NCBI RefSeq assembly: GCF_029894335.1
Contig: NZ_JARXZC010000008.1
Span: forward strand, 62,001 to 126,000
Reading direction: 5' to 3'
DNA: 64,000 bases
Source of the DNA: Kitasatospora sp. MAP5-34
GTDB lineage: Bacteria > Actinomycetota > Actinomycetes > Streptomycetales > Streptomycetaceae
Part shown: piece by piece, positions 1 through 8,066 of the stretch
Numbering within the stretch: position 1 is the first letter of the stretch
Layout: every line of letters starts with the position of its first letter
The notes under the pieces: model-generated
Database searches by the model: none
Seen by the model: the letters and a program-made list of their open reading frames with translations, nothing else
What the model was told of the DNA's origin: nothing
Made by a program: the position numbers and the translations under genes

Positions 1-309
1 GCCGTCCTCAACATCGCGATGCTGCTGCGGGACAGCGAGGTCGCGCGGAGCGTGCGGCGGTACCTGCTCGACGCGGAGCGGGCGGGACGCGAGCCGCAGG
101 CGGGCCCGTACCTCGACTTCGACTTCGAGGGGATGGCCGTGGAGTTGGAGCGACGGTTGCTGGCCGGGACGGTCGGGGAGCGGCTGGCGCGCTGCGAGGC
201 GATGTTGATCGCGGACCGGGTGCTGGTCGGAGCCATGAGCGCGCGGCTGTGCGAGGTGGCGGCGGATGTCCGGGAGCTGCGGCGGGGGCGATGGGTGTGG
301 CGGCGCTGA
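1..309 (+). CDS. Conserved protein, possibly phage-regulator-like (5' end cut by window)
   Basis: The reading frame is open from base 1 to the TGA at 307-309, so only the C-terminal 102 residues are visible. It begins AVLNIAMLLRDSEVARSVRR and continues as a charged, probably helical and coiled-coil-like tail with repeated Leu/Ala/Glu. The AVLN.AMLLRDSEVA stretch recalls the central part of phage Rha/ORF6N-type regulatory proteins, but I am not sure of that family and no DNA-binding domain is visible here. A shorter relative of the same stretch lies at 8836-8985. The gene sits just upstream of the DLW-39 peptide and tRNA-Ala. Confidence 0.6.
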   Translation, partial: AVLNIAMLLRDSEVARSVRRYLLDAERAGREPQAGPYLDFDFEGMAVELERRLLAGTVGERLARCEAMLIADRVLVGAMSARLCEVAADVRELRRGRWVWRR

Positions 310-558
310 GGGGGCCGTGACGGGCGCCGGTATGACAGGAGGCGCGGCGTCAATCCTGTGCTCGGATCGGCCGGTTGGAGGTGATGGCGGCCACCCGGGA
401 ACCGGTTACCGGTGTGTATCATCGGCCGCAGGGCGGTCTGCCACCAGGGCCGCTGGTTCGTGCTCGTACACCCGAGGACTCGCGAGGTGGTCTCTTCCCC
501 TTCAGGGAGAGCTCTGCTGAGTCCGCCCCCATGTAAGCAAGAAGGACGAGGTCCCGCG

Positions 559-687
559 GTGAAGAAGCTTCTCCTGGTCGCCCTGGTCGCCCTCGGCGGC
601 TTCTTTGTCTACCGTCAGGTCCAGGCGGACCGTGCCGAGCAGGACCTGTGGACCGAGGCGACCGACCCGGTCCCCGCCTCCCGCTGA
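559..687 (+). CDS. DLW-39 family small membrane peptide
   Basis: A 42-residue protein starting at GTG 559, with AAGGACGAG about 8 bases upstream as ribosome binding site. It has a positively charged start (KK), one hydrophobic segment (LLLVALVALGGFFVY) and a short acidic tail containing the DLW motif (QDLWTEATDPV). This matches the actinobacterial DLW-39 family, which is of unknown function and conserved immediately before tRNA-Ala downstream of gyrA. The position here, 166 bases before tRNA-Ala, supports the call. A hairpin at 744-779 follows the gene. Confidence 0.85.
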   Translation: MKKLLLVALVALGGFFVYRQVQADRAEQDLWTEATDPVPASR

Positions 688-743
688 GGCACTGCCGCTG
701 AGGCATCGGACGATCTTTCGGGGGCCGCTCGCGGTCTCCCCGT

Positions 744-779
744 CGGGTCGGTCCTGACCGGACGGCCAGGACCGACCCG
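744..779 (+). terminator. Hairpin terminator after DLW-39 gene
   Basis: Perfect 13-bp inverted repeat (arms 744-756 and 767-779, CGGGTCGGTCCTG and its complement) with a 10-base loop. It lies 56 bases after the DLW-39 stop and 74 bases before tRNA-Ala. There is no T-tract, as is usual for GC-rich actinobacterial terminators. Confidence 0.6.
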
Positions 780-853
780 CGATCCCGCTCAGACGGATAC
801 CTGCTCACAGATTGTCCGCCGGAGCGGGTACGCTGGTGCGCAGCAAACCGCAC

Positions 854-926
854 GGGGCTTTAGCTCAGTTGGTAGAGCGCTGCCTTTGCAAGGCAGATGT
901 CAGGAGTTCGAGTCTCCTAAGCTCCA
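854..926 (+). tRNA. tRNA-Ala (anticodon TGC)
   Basis: A 73-base cloverleaf. The acceptor stem pairs GGGGCTT (854-860) with AAGCTCC (919-925), including one G-T pair, and the discriminator A is at 926. TAGCTCAGTTGGTAGAGC forms the D arm, CTGCC/GGCAG the anticodon stem with TGC at 887-889, and GAGTTCGAGTCTC the T arm. The 3' CCA is not encoded. Confidence 0.97.
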
Positions 927-935
927 CGTGCACGG

Positions 936-965
936 ACGCCCCGGACCGATAATGGTCCGGGGCGT
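936..965 (+). terminator. Terminator after tRNA-Ala
   Basis: Perfect inverted repeat ACGCCCCGGACC / GGTCCGGGGCGT with a 6-base loop, starting 10 bases after the tRNA 3' end. Confidence 0.75.
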
Positions 966-1024
966 TCGTCGTCCCGGCGTTCGTTGTCCCGGTGCGAGTG
1001 TGCGAGCGGGAGGCAGGTGGGTCG

Positions 1025-1669
1025 GTGGCTCGGAGCGGAGCGCGGCGGCCGGAGCCGCTCACGGGTGCGGCACCCGGGTCGGCACGGGTCTGGTACGCGG
1101 CATACGGCTCGAACATGAATCTCGACCGGCTGGTCTGCTATCTGGCCGGGGGCCGGCCGTCCGGTGGGGCCCGGGAGTATCCGGGTTGCCGGGATCGGCG
1201 GCGGCCGGCGCGGGCGGTTCCCGTGCTGTTGCCCGGGCGGCTCTACTTCGCGTTCGAATCGCGGGTGTGGACCGGCGGGATGGGCTTCTACGACCCGATG
1301 GACCCGGGCGAGATGCCCGCCCGTGCCTACCTGCTGACGGCTGGCCAGTTCTCGGACGTCGCGGCCCAGGAGATGCACCGGGCTCCCGGGCCCGACCTGG
1401 ACCTGAGTGGGGTGCTGGCGACGGGACGGGCCCGGCTCGGTCCGGGCCGGTACGAGACGCTGGTCTGTCCCGGTGTGCTGGACGGGTACCCCGTGCTGAC
1501 GTTCACCGCCCCCTGGCGGAGCGCGGAGGCCGAGCTGAACGCGCCGTCGGCCGCCTATCTGGGGCATCTCAGCGAAGGTCTGGCCGCCGCCCACGGCTGG
1601 AGCGAGGCGCGGATCGCCGCCTACCTGGGCAGTCGTCCGGGCGCCCGGACGGGTCGGTCGGCGCAGTAG
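1025..1669 (+). CDS. Gamma-glutamylcyclotransferase-like protein
   Basis: About 214 residues. The segment WYAAYGSNMNLDRL near residue 22 is the nucleotide-binding-loop-like YGSN motif of the GGCT/BtrG fold, which forms pyroglutamyl products from gamma-glutamyl amines or amino acids. Relatives in Streptomyces are often mislabelled histone deacetylase. The fold is seen; the substrate is unknown. GTG 1025 is chosen because a GGGAGG-like site lies 10-15 bases upstream. GTG 992 in the same frame is the alternative and would add 11 residues. It is followed convergently by the DUF5324 gene. Confidence 0.7.
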   Translation: MARSGARRPEPLTGAAPGSARVWYAAYGSNMNLDRLVCYLAGGRPSGGAREYPGCRDRRRPARAVPVLLPGRLYFAFESRVWTGGMGFYDPMDPGEMPARAYLLTAGQFSDVAAQEMHRAPGPDLDLSGVLATGRARLGPGRYETLVCPGVLDGYPVLTFTAPWRSAEAELNAPSAAYLGHLSEGLAAAHGWSEARIAAYLGSRPGARTGRSAQ

Positions 1670-1777
1670 GCAGTAGCGGTACGAGCGGTAGGAGCGCACG
1701 AAAGGGCCGCCGGCCCGGTGCGGCAGGGGCGGCGGCCGATTCGGCTCAGGTGCGGGGTGGGTGCGGGGTGGGACGCG

Positions 1778-2638
1778 TCAGTGCGGCTTGCGCGGGTCGT
1801 GCGGCTTGGGGCGGTCGCCGGGGGCCGGGTGGCCGGGCTCGGGGTCAGGGGCGGGGTCCGGGTCCGGGGTGGGAGCGGGGTTGGGGTTGGAAGAGACACT
1901 ATGTGAGCCGTTCAGCATGCTGTCGCCCATCGGGGAACCTCCGGCGGTGCCATAGGGGGTGTCCTGGCCGGCCGAGGGCTCGACCAGCCATTCCGGCGCG
2001 CTCTGCCGCCGCCACCACTGCCAGGCGATCACGCCGGTCCCGACCGCCAGGGTGCCCGCGACGGCGAGGCCGGTGGCCCAGCCGCTGCGCTGCTCCTTCC
2101 TGGCGTTCCTGGCCGCCAGGTCGCTGATCTCGGCCGCACTCACATGGCCGTGCAGCGCGGTGAGGGCGGCGCTGCCGCGCAGTTGGGCCTCGTGGGCGAC
2201 GGGGGTGATGACCGAGCGGGCGCTGTCGACGGCGTCGGTGACCTTGTCGGTGACCTTGGGGACGACGCTGCTCCTGGTGGTCTCCGCAGCCTTGCTCGCC
2301 GAGTGCTTGGCCGCCAGGGCGGCTTCCTGGGCCCGGTGGACGGCCTTGAGGGTGCTCTGCTGGGTCTGCGGCGGGAGGGCGAAGAAAGCCTGCTCCAGCT
2401 GTGGGGCCACTCGCTTCACGTACTGGACACGGGCGGCGTGTGCCGCGTTGGCCGCGCCGGTCCTGGCCTGGGTGCTTGCCGAGCCGACCTTGGGGCCGAG
2501 TGCTTCCAGCGCCGGGCCGAACCGCTGCATCGCCTCGTCTGCGTAGTGCAGCGCGGTGTGCCGGGCGGTGGTGGCATAGGGCGCGAGAGTGTCCCTGGTC
2601 TTTTCGGCCGTCTCACGAGCTGAGTCCAAACGGGTCAC
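1778..2638 (-). CDS. DUF5324 family membrane-anchored protein
   Basis: A 286-residue protein starting at GTG 2638 behind a strong GAGGAGGAG site. The N-terminal two thirds are Ala-rich amphipathic helix (repeated ARE.AEK/ARHTAL-type heptads, long runs without Pro). One transmembrane helix (ATGLAVAGTLAVGTGVIAW) lies near residue 195. The tail is Pro/Asp/Pro-Asn-rich and probably disordered (NPAPTPDPDPAP). This matches the Streptomyces DUF5324 family, of unknown function. The helical region resembles apolipoprotein/LEA-like proteins, which is a structural remark and not a function call. It is transcribed away from the cyclophilin gene. Confidence 0.8.
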   Translation of the reverse strand: MTRLDSARETAEKTRDTLAPYATTARHTALHYADEAMQRFGPALEALGPKVGSASTQARTGAANAAHAARVQYVKRVAPQLEQAFFALPPQTQQSTLKAVHRAQEAALAAKHSASKAAETTRSSVVPKVTDKVTDAVDSARSVITPVAHEAQLRGSAALTALHGHVSAAEISDLAARNARKEQRSGWATGLAVAGTLAVGTGVIAWQWWRRQSAPEWLVEPSAGQDTPYGTAGGSPMGDSMLNGSHSVSSNPNPAPTPDPDPAPDPEPGHPAPGDRPKPHDPRKPH

Positions 2639-2911
2639 GAGCTTCTCCTCCTCGGTGGCGTCCTATATGCACATTTCCACCTGTTTCGAGATCATGCATG
2701 CCCATCTGTCCCTCGGCGCGCCGGGTTGCGCCGTACGCGGGGTGGGGACGGGGACGGAACGGCGACGGGACGGGACGGCGACGAGGGTGCGGTGGGGTCG
2801 ATCGGGCCGGGCGGTGGTCGGAACGGGGAGGGCGGGCTTGCGGCCCGGTCAGGGACGGCGCGTGGGATGATTTGCGGTGTCCGGTGCGATAGGTACATAG
2901 GAAGGCAGCTC

Positions 2912-3436
2912 GTGGCCGAGGAACTGTTCGCCACTCTGAAGACCAACCACGGCGACATCGTGATCAAGCTCTTCCCGAACCACGCCCCGAAGACGGTGGC
3001 GAACTTCGTGGGGCTGGCCGAGGGCACCCGGGAGTGGATCGACCCGAGGACCGGGCAGCAGGGCGAGGGCGGCCTGTACGACGGCACCGTCTTCCACCGG
3101 GTGATCGCCGGCTTCATGCTCCAGGGCGGCGACCCGCTGGGCACCGGCACCGGCGGCCCGGGCTACGAGTTTGCCGACGAGTTCCACCCGGACCTGGCGT
3201 TCAACCGGCCGTTCCTGCTGGCCATGGCCAACGCCGGCCCGGGTACCAACGGCTCCCAGTTCTTCATCACGGTCGAGCCGACCCTCTGGCTGACCCGCAA
3301 GCACACCATCTTCGGCGAGGTCCTCGACGAGGCGAGCCGGCAGGCCGTGTCGACGATCGGCGCCACCAAGACCGGGCCTGACGACCGCCCGGTCGACGAC
3401 GTCGTGATCGAGTCCGTGGAGATCAGGCGCGGCTGA
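2912..3436 (+). CDS. ppiA: Peptidyl-prolyl cis-trans isomerase, cyclophilin type
   Basis: 174 residues from GTG 2912, with GGAAGG about 7 bases upstream. It is a compact cytosolic cyclophilin without signal peptide, catalysing cis-trans isomerisation of prolyl peptide bonds. Visible family signatures are the FHRVI.GFM.QGGDP active-site stretch near residue 60 with its catalytic Arg, the NGSQFFIT stretch, and the closing TIFGEV segment. Length and order match actinobacterial PpiA. The frame is open further upstream (to 2726), but that part is low-complexity Gly/Arg and precedes the ribosome site. Confidence 0.93.
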   Translation: MAEELFATLKTNHGDIVIKLFPNHAPKTVANFVGLAEGTREWIDPRTGQQGEGGLYDGTVFHRVIAGFMLQGGDPLGTGTGGPGYEFADEFHPDLAFNRPFLLAMANAGPGTNGSQFFITVEPTLWLTRKHTIFGEVLDEASRQAVSTIGATKTGPDDRPVDDVVIESVEIRRG

Positions 3437-3537
3437 CGCCGCCCCGCAGTAACCTTGGCGGTCCCGGTGGCGCTCCCGACACGGTGTGCGTGGCCGGGAT
3501 CAGTCATGACGGGACAGTCATGAGGAGGGAACCCCGG

Positions 3538-4425
3538 ATGCTTCCGGACGAACCGGCCCGACCGCAGGCTGAGGAGCACCCCGGGCTGCCCGGCTGCTAC
3601 CGGCACCCCGAGCGCGAGACGGGCATCGCCTGTTCCCGCTGCGGGCGACCGATCTGCCCGCAGTGCATGGTGAGCGCCTCGGTGGGCTTCCACTGCCCGG
3701 AGTGTGTGGGCGGCGGCGCCCGGCAGGTCCGGGCGGCCACCACCCGGTTCGGTGGGCGGCCGGTCGGGGACGAGGCGCTGGTCACCAAGATCCTGATCGG
3801 GATCAACCTGCTGGTCTTCGTGCTGACGCAGTACGTCCACCCGGAGTGGCGGCAGCTGCTCAGCGTGTTCAGCTACCCGTCCCAGAACGGCGCTCCGGCG
3901 CTGGGCGTCGCCGCCGGGCCGGACCAGTGGTACCGGCTGGTGTCGGCCATGTTCGTGCACCTCAGCGAGTTCCACATCGGGGCGAACATGGTGTCGCTCT
4001 GGGTGCTCGGCCCGCAGCTGGAGAAGGTACTGGGCCGCCTGCGGTTCCTCGGCCTGTACTTCGTCTCCGGCGTGGTCGGCAACGCCCTGGTCTTCCTGGC
4101 CTCCGACGGGAACGCGTACTCCGCCGGTGCCTCCGGGGCGATCTTCGGGCTGCTGGGGGCCACGGCGGTGCTGTTCCGGGCCAGCCGGGTCCCGCTGGGG
4201 CCGGTGATCGCGCTGCTGGTCTTCAACCTGGTGATCACGTTCTCGGTGCCGCAGATCGACTGGCGGGCCCACGTCGGCGGCCTGGTGGCCGGCACGATCG
4301 CCGGGGTGGGGCTGATGTACGCCCCACGGGCGCACCGGAATCTGGTGCAGGGGTTGACGGTGGCCGCGATGGTGGGCCTGGCACTGGTGATCATGCTGAT
4401 CGAGACGGCCCGCCTCGGGGCGTGA
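3538..4425 (+). CDS. Rhomboid intramembrane serine protease with N-terminal zinc finger
   Basis: 295 residues from ATG 3538 behind AGGAGGGA. The first 55 residues hold a B-box-like zinc finger (CYRHP.R.TGIACSRCGRPICPQCM followed by HCPEC). Six or seven hydrophobic helices follow. The rhomboid core is complete: HIGANM in the second helix, the catalytic serine in GASGAIFGLLG (around residue 202), and the catalytic histidine in WRAHVGGLVAGT (around residue 245). It cleaves membrane proteins within the bilayer; substrates are unknown. The zinc-finger plus rhomboid layout is common in Streptomyces. It is convergent with crgA. Confidence 0.93.
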   Translation: MLPDEPARPQAEEHPGLPGCYRHPERETGIACSRCGRPICPQCMVSASVGFHCPECVGGGARQVRAATTRFGGRPVGDEALVTKILIGINLLVFVLTQYVHPEWRQLLSVFSYPSQNGAPALGVAAGPDQWYRLVSAMFVHLSEFHIGANMVSLWVLGPQLEKVLGRLRFLGLYFVSGVVGNALVFLASDGNAYSAGASGAIFGLLGATAVLFRASRVPLGPVIALLVFNLVITFSVPQIDWRAHVGGLVAGTIAGVGLMYAPRAHRNLVQGLTVAAMVGLALVIMLIETARLGA

Positions 4426-4491
4426 GCCGGCTGCGGGCCCGGCTGCGTAGCCGGTTCTGTGGGCGGGCTGGCTGAGCGACTGGGTGAGCGG

Positions 4492-4671
4492 TTGTCCACA
4501 GCGCATGTGGGGTTGTGCACACCCGGTGGTGCGCCCCCTCGGCCGCAGATCCTGCTACGCGCGTCCAGCTGTGGGTATGCCTGATTTCGGCGGCAGTTGG
4601 CGGGTCGCGGACAGGAAAGTTATCCACAGGCTGGGGTGACTTTTCCCCACTGTGGATAACCGTGTGGATAA
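4492..4671. promoter_or_regulatory. Cluster of DnaA-box-like sites
   Basis: Five nonamers lie within 180 bases: TTGTCCACA at 4492-4500, TTGTGCACA at 4513-4521 (one mismatch), TTATCCACA at 4620-4628, and TTATCCACA on the minus strand at 4651-4659 and 4663-4671. The last two are in tandem 3 bases apart. TTATCCACA and TTGTCCACA are the DnaA boxes used at Streptomyces oriC. No dnaA, dnaN or rpmH gene is nearby, so this is not oriC itself; a DnaA-titration or replication-control site is more likely. Confidence 0.8.
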
Positions 4672-4721
4672 ACACATCATCCGATTGACCGGGTGGCCTT
4701 CGGGCCCGGTATCCGGACAGC

Positions 4722-4762
4722 CGGAAGCACCACCCCTGCCGACAGGCCGGGCGGTGCTTCCG
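4722..4762 (-). terminator. Probable crgA terminator
   Basis: Inverted repeat CGGAAGCACC (4722-4731) / GGTGCTTCCG (4753-4762). The enclosed sequence (CCTGCC...GGCCGG) can extend the stem. It lies about 30 bases beyond the crgA stop on the minus strand. Confidence 0.6.
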
Positions 4763-4792
4763 CCGGAGCTCAGTGGCTCGGAGCGGGCGGGC

Positions 4793-5044
4793 CTACTTCC
4801 ACTGGGTGGAGACGCCGAAGCCCGCCGCGATGAAGCCGAAGCCGGCCAGGATGTTCCAGTTGCCCCAGCTGCTGATCGGCCAGGTGCCGCTGGTCACGTA
4901 GTAGGTGACGATCCACACGAGTCCGACCAGGAAGAGCGCCAGCATCAGCGGGGCTACCCAGCTGCGACCGGAACTGATCTTCACCGCGGTCGCGTTGGTC
5001 GGCGGTGTGTAGTCGGACTTCTTGCGGAGTCGAGACTTCGGCAC
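4793..5044 (-). CDS. crgA: Cell division protein CrgA
   Basis: 83 residues from GTG 5044, preceded by AGGAGAT. It begins [15 protein letters not shown], the conserved CrgA start. Two membrane helices follow ([20 protein letters not shown] and the C-terminal [12 protein letters not shown]), ending GVSTQWK as in other CrgA proteins. In Streptomyces CrgA inhibits or coordinates FtsZ-ring formation during sporulation septation; in mycobacteria it is a divisome membrane protein. The open frame upstream of 5044 (to 5191) does not resemble CrgA and is ignored. Confidence 0.95.
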   Translation of the reverse strand: MPKSRLRKKSDYTPPTNATAVKISSGRSWVAPLMLALFLVGLVWIVTYYVTSGTWPISSWGNWNILAGFGFIAAGFGVSTQWK

Positions 5045-5242
5045 GAGGGGATCTCCTGTCGATGCGCTGTGACCGCGCAGGGTGCAGCGGGGGCGGGCGG
5101 CTGTGGGGACCGGTCTGTGACGGGGGACGATCGGCCCGGATGTCCACAGGTCGACCTGAGGACTTCCGGACAGGCGCTCCGCACATGCCACCGGCGTCCG
5201 TTAGCGTAGTGGCTCGCCGGGTCTGAAGGAGATAAGGGTACG

Positions 5243-6013
5243 GTGCCTAATTTCACGATTCCCTCCAACCCCGGCTCCGGCCGCCGTTCCGGCACCCGAA
5301 TTGTCGGACGTGTCCTGACCTGCGCCGTCTTCGCACTGGCCGGACTGCTCTTCTACATCAGCGCGCAGACCGCCCGGGGCACCGATCTGCGGACCGACAA
5401 CACCCTGCTGCACCTCAGTGACGTGATACAGCAGCGCAGCACCCAGAACCAGCAGGCGCAGGCCCAGCTGGGTGATCTGCAGGACCGCGCGGACGCGCTC
5501 GCCAAGGAGCAGGGGCAGAGCCCGGCCGACTCCGCGCAGCTCAAGGCGTTGCAGCAGGCCGCCGGGCTGCAGCCCCTGCAGGGCCCGGGGCTGACCGTGA
5601 CGCTCAACGACGCCCCGCCCGGTGCCACCGCGCGCATCCCCGGGGTCCCCGACCCCGGCGTCAACGACCTGGTGATCCATCAGCAGGACATCCAGGCCGT
5701 GGTGAACGCCCTCTGGCGGGGTGGTGCCGAGGGGATCCAGGTGATGGACCAGCGGCTGATCGCCACCAGTGCGGTGCGCTGCGTCGGCAACACGCTGCTG
5801 CTGCAGGGACGGGTGTACTCGCCGCCGTACGTGATCAAGGCGGTGGGGAGGACGGACGGGCTGCGCGCAGCGGTCGCGGCCGACTCCGCCATCCGCAACT
5901 ACCTGCAGTACGTCGCGGCCTACGGGCTCGGCTGGAAGGTCCAGGAGAGCACCGACCTGACCGTCCCCGGCTACTCGGGCACCGCCGACCTGCGGTCGGC
6001 CGCGAGGGGCTGA
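5243..6013 (+). CDS. DUF881 family protein
   Basis: 256 residues from GTG 5243 behind GAAGGAGAT. The order is a basic cytosolic tail of about 20 residues, one membrane helix (VLTCAVFALAGLLFYISAQ), an extracytoplasmic coiled coil rich in Gln (QRSTQNQQAQAQLGDLQDRA), and the DUF881 domain (GPGLTVTLNDAPP, INDLV-like VNDLVIHQQDIQAVVNALW, EGIQVMDQRL). DUF881 proteins are conserved beside crgA and sortases in actinobacteria and are suspected to act in division or the cell wall; no activity is known. It is divergent from crgA with about 200 bases between them. Confidence 0.9.
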   Translation: MPNFTIPSNPGSGRRSGTRIVGRVLTCAVFALAGLLFYISAQTARGTDLRTDNTLLHLSDVIQQRSTQNQQAQAQLGDLQDRADALAKEQGQSPADSAQLKALQQAAGLQPLQGPGLTVTLNDAPPGATARIPGVPDPGVNDLVIHQQDIQAVVNALWRGGAEGIQVMDQRLIATSAVRCVGNTLLLQGRVYSPPYVIKAVGRTDGLRAAVAADSAIRNYLQYVAAYGLGWKVQESTDLTVPGYSGTADLRSAARG

Positions 6014-6149
6014 GCGGGCCGGTGGCACGGAGGTCTGGCGCTCGGCTGTAGCGGGTCGGCGGGCGCGCCGGGGGAAGACCCGCGATATTCGCCTGCACGG
6101 CGGGCGGGTCGGTCTAGTCTTGACCCCGACCTGAACCTCTAGGAGCACC

Positions 6150-6320
6150 ATGTACGGCTGGATCTGGCGGCACCTGCCGGGGAACACCCTCGTCCGGACG
6201 ATCCTCGCACTGCTGCTCGTCGTCGGGGTGGTCTACGTCCTGTTCCAGTACGTCTTCCCGTGGGCGGAGCCGCTGCTGCCCTTCGGCGACGTCACGGTGG
6301 ACCAGAGCGGCACCGGGTGA
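6150..6320 (+). CDS. Small single-pass membrane protein (56 aa)
   Basis: A short ORF starting at ATG 6150 with CTAGGAGC about 6 bases upstream, ending at TGA 6318-6320. It begins MYGWIWRHLPGNTLVRTI, then one hydrophobic helix (ILALLLVVGVVYVLFQYVF), then a short acidic outside tail (PFGDVTVDQSG). It lies 31 bases before the glutamine amidotransferase start, so the two are probably co-transcribed. Actinobacteria carry similar short proteins at this place; no function is known. Confidence 0.8.
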   Translation: MYGWIWRHLPGNTLVRTILALLLVVGVVYVLFQYVFPWAEPLLPFGDVTVDQSGTG

Positions 6321-6351
6321 CCGGGCCCCGTACTTCAGGAGTACCGCGCGT

Positions 6352-7014
6352 ATGACCCCCGTCGGCAGCTCGCCCCGGATCCTCGTCGTGGACAACTACG
6401 ACAGCTTCGTCTTCAACCTCGTCCAGTACCTGTACCAGTTGGGGGCCACCTGCGAGGTGGTCCGCAACGACGAGGTGACGGTCGAGCACGCCGTGCGCCG
6501 GGCAGACGAGGAGGGCTTCGACGGGGTGCTGCTCTCCCCCGGCCCCGGCGCGCCGGAGGAGGCCGGGGTCTGCATCGAGATGGTGCACCACTGTGCGCGG
6601 ATCGGGCTACCGGTGTTCGGCGTGTGCCTCGGCCTGCAGTCGATCGCCGTCGCGTACGGCGCGCTGGTGGACCGGGCGCCCGAGCTGCTGCACGGGAAGA
6701 CCTCGGCGGTGACGCACGAGGACGGCGGGGTCTTCGAGGGCCTGCCGTCGCCGCTCACGGCGACCCGCTACCACTCGCTGGCGGTCGAGCCGGGTACCGT
6801 CCCGCCGGAGCTGGTGGTGACCGCGCGGACCGCGAGCGGGGTCGTGATGGGGCTGAGGCACCGTGAGCACCCGGTCGAGGGCGTGCAGTTCCATCCCGAG
6901 TCGGTGCTGACCGAGGGCGGTCACCGGATGCTCGCCAACTGGCTCGCGCAGTGCGGTTTCCCGGAGGCCGTGAGCCGCTCGGCGGGTCTCGCACCGGTGA
7001 TCGGCCGGGGCTGA
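6352..7014 (+). CDS. Glutamine amidotransferase, aminodeoxychorismate/anthranilate synthase component II
   Basis: 220 residues, ATG 6352 with CAGGAG upstream. A class I glutamine amidotransferase of the TrpG/PabA type that releases ammonia from glutamine for a chorismate-using partner. It starts ILVVDNYDSFVFNLVQYL, has the oxyanion segment LSPGPGAPEEAG, the nucleophile in GVCLGLQS (about residue 88), and the His-Glu pair in EGVQFHPESVLTEGG (about residue 180). No component I gene is adjacent, so it may serve PabB, TrpE or both. In Streptomyces this paralog sits beside the class E sortases. Confidence 0.9.
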   Translation: MTPVGSSPRILVVDNYDSFVFNLVQYLYQLGATCEVVRNDEVTVEHAVRRADEEGFDGVLLSPGPGAPEEAGVCIEMVHHCARIGLPVFGVCLGLQSIAVAYGALVDRAPELLHGKTSAVTHEDGGVFEGLPSPLTATRYHSLAVEPGTVPPELVVTARTASGVVMGLRHREHPVEGVQFHPESVLTEGGHRMLANWLAQCGFPEAVSRSAGLAPVIGRG

Positions 7015-7018
7015 GCAG

Positions 7019-8050
7019 GTGACGACGCTACGCCCGGAGGGGGGCAGGCAGGCCGGGCCGGATCCGGGCGACTGGGGCGTGTACGAGCCGGCGCCGGAGT
7101 ACCCCTGGCCGGCGGGCGAGGACCTGGGCGAGCAGACGATGCAACTGCGCGCGATACCCGGCGTCGGTCCGCCTGCCGGTCTGCCTGCCGGGATGCCGTC
7201 AGGGGAGCCGTACGGCGGCCAGGAAGATGGCCAGGACGGCAGCCGGGCGGGCCGGCGGCAGGTGGCGCAGGGTCGGGTGGCGCAGGGCCGGGTGGCGCTG
7301 AGTGCGGGCAACGGACGGCGCCGGGCGAGCGGGCGCTCCGCCGGACCGCGCCCGCGCCCCAAGGAGGCCGGGCAGGTGGTGGCGGCCCGGCTGGTCGGCG
7401 AGCTGTTCATCACCCTCGGGATGCTGATGCTGCTCTTCGTCGCGTACCAGCTGTGGTGGACCAACGTGCAGGCCGACGCCTCCGCCGCCGGTACCCGCAG
7501 CCGCCTGGAGCAGCAGTGGAACCAGGCCCCGCCCGCTCCGTCGGGGGGTACGGCCAAGCCCGCCGGGGCCTTCGAGCCGGGGCAGGGCTTCGCGGTCCTG
7601 TACATCCCCAAGCTTGGGTTGAAGTACCCGATCGCCGAGGGCACCGGGAAGCAGCAGGTGCTCGACAAGGGCCTGGTGGGGCACTACACCGGCACGGCGA
7701 TGCCCGCCGACCAGGCCGGAAACTTCGCCATCGCCGCGCACCGGACGACGCACGGGCAGCCCTTCCGCAAGATCGGGCAGCTGGTGCCCGGGGACAAGAT
7801 CGTGGTCGAGACCGCGACGTCGTTCTACACGTACCAGGTGGCAGGCGGCATCCCCGAGACGCCGCCGTCCAATGTGACGGTGATTCAGCCCGTCCCGAAG
7901 GGATCGCCGTTCACCCAGCCCGGTCGCTACATCACCCTGACGACCTGCACACCGGAGTTCAGCGCCCGGGGCCGGCTGATCGTCTTCGGCAGGCTCCTCG
8001 ACGAACGGCCGAGGAGCCAGGGCGAGCCTCCCGCTCTCACGGGTGACTGA
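7019..8050 (+). CDS. Class E sortase (long form)
   Basis: 343 residues from GTG 7019, 4 bases after the amidotransferase stop. The first ~120 residues are a cytosolic, low-complexity tail rich in Gly, Arg and Gln, followed by one membrane helix (LFITLGMLMLLFVAYQLWW). The outside catalytic domain shows the His in FAIAAHRTTHG, the Cys in TLTTCTPEF and the Arg shortly after (SARGRL). Class E sortases in Streptomyces attach LAXTG-bearing proteins, including long chaplins, to the peptidoglycan. Followed after 16 bases by a second class E sortase. Confidence 0.93.
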   Translation: MTTLRPEGGRQAGPDPGDWGVYEPAPEYPWPAGEDLGEQTMQLRAIPGVGPPAGLPAGMPSGEPYGGQEDGQDGSRAGRRQVAQGRVAQGRVALSAGNGRRRASGRSAGPRPRPKEAGQVVAARLVGELFITLGMLMLLFVAYQLWWTNVQADASAAGTRSRLEQQWNQAPPAPSGGTAKPAGAFEPGQGFAVLYIPKLGLKYPIAEGTGKQQVLDKGLVGHYTGTAMPADQAGNFAIAAHRTTHGQPFRKIGQLVPGDKIVVETATSFYTYQVAGGIPETPPSNVTVIQPVPKGSPFTQPGRYITLTTCTPEFSARGRLIVFGRLLDERPRSQGEPPALTGD

Positions 8051-8066
8051 GCGTCGTTAATGGGGT

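Larger units (their letters stand above)
4426..4792. other. 367-bp intergenic region with DnaA-box cluster
   Basis: A non-coding gap between the convergent rhomboid and crgA genes. It carries the DnaA-box-like nonamers listed separately (4492-4671) and a hairpin that fits the crgA terminator (4722-4762). The part around 4600-4680 is clearly richer in A and T than its surroundings. Confidence 0.75.

Noticed and set aside
4492..4671. DnaA-box cluster as the chromosomal origin itself
   Set aside because: oriC in this family has many more boxes and lies between dnaA and dnaN, which are absent here.
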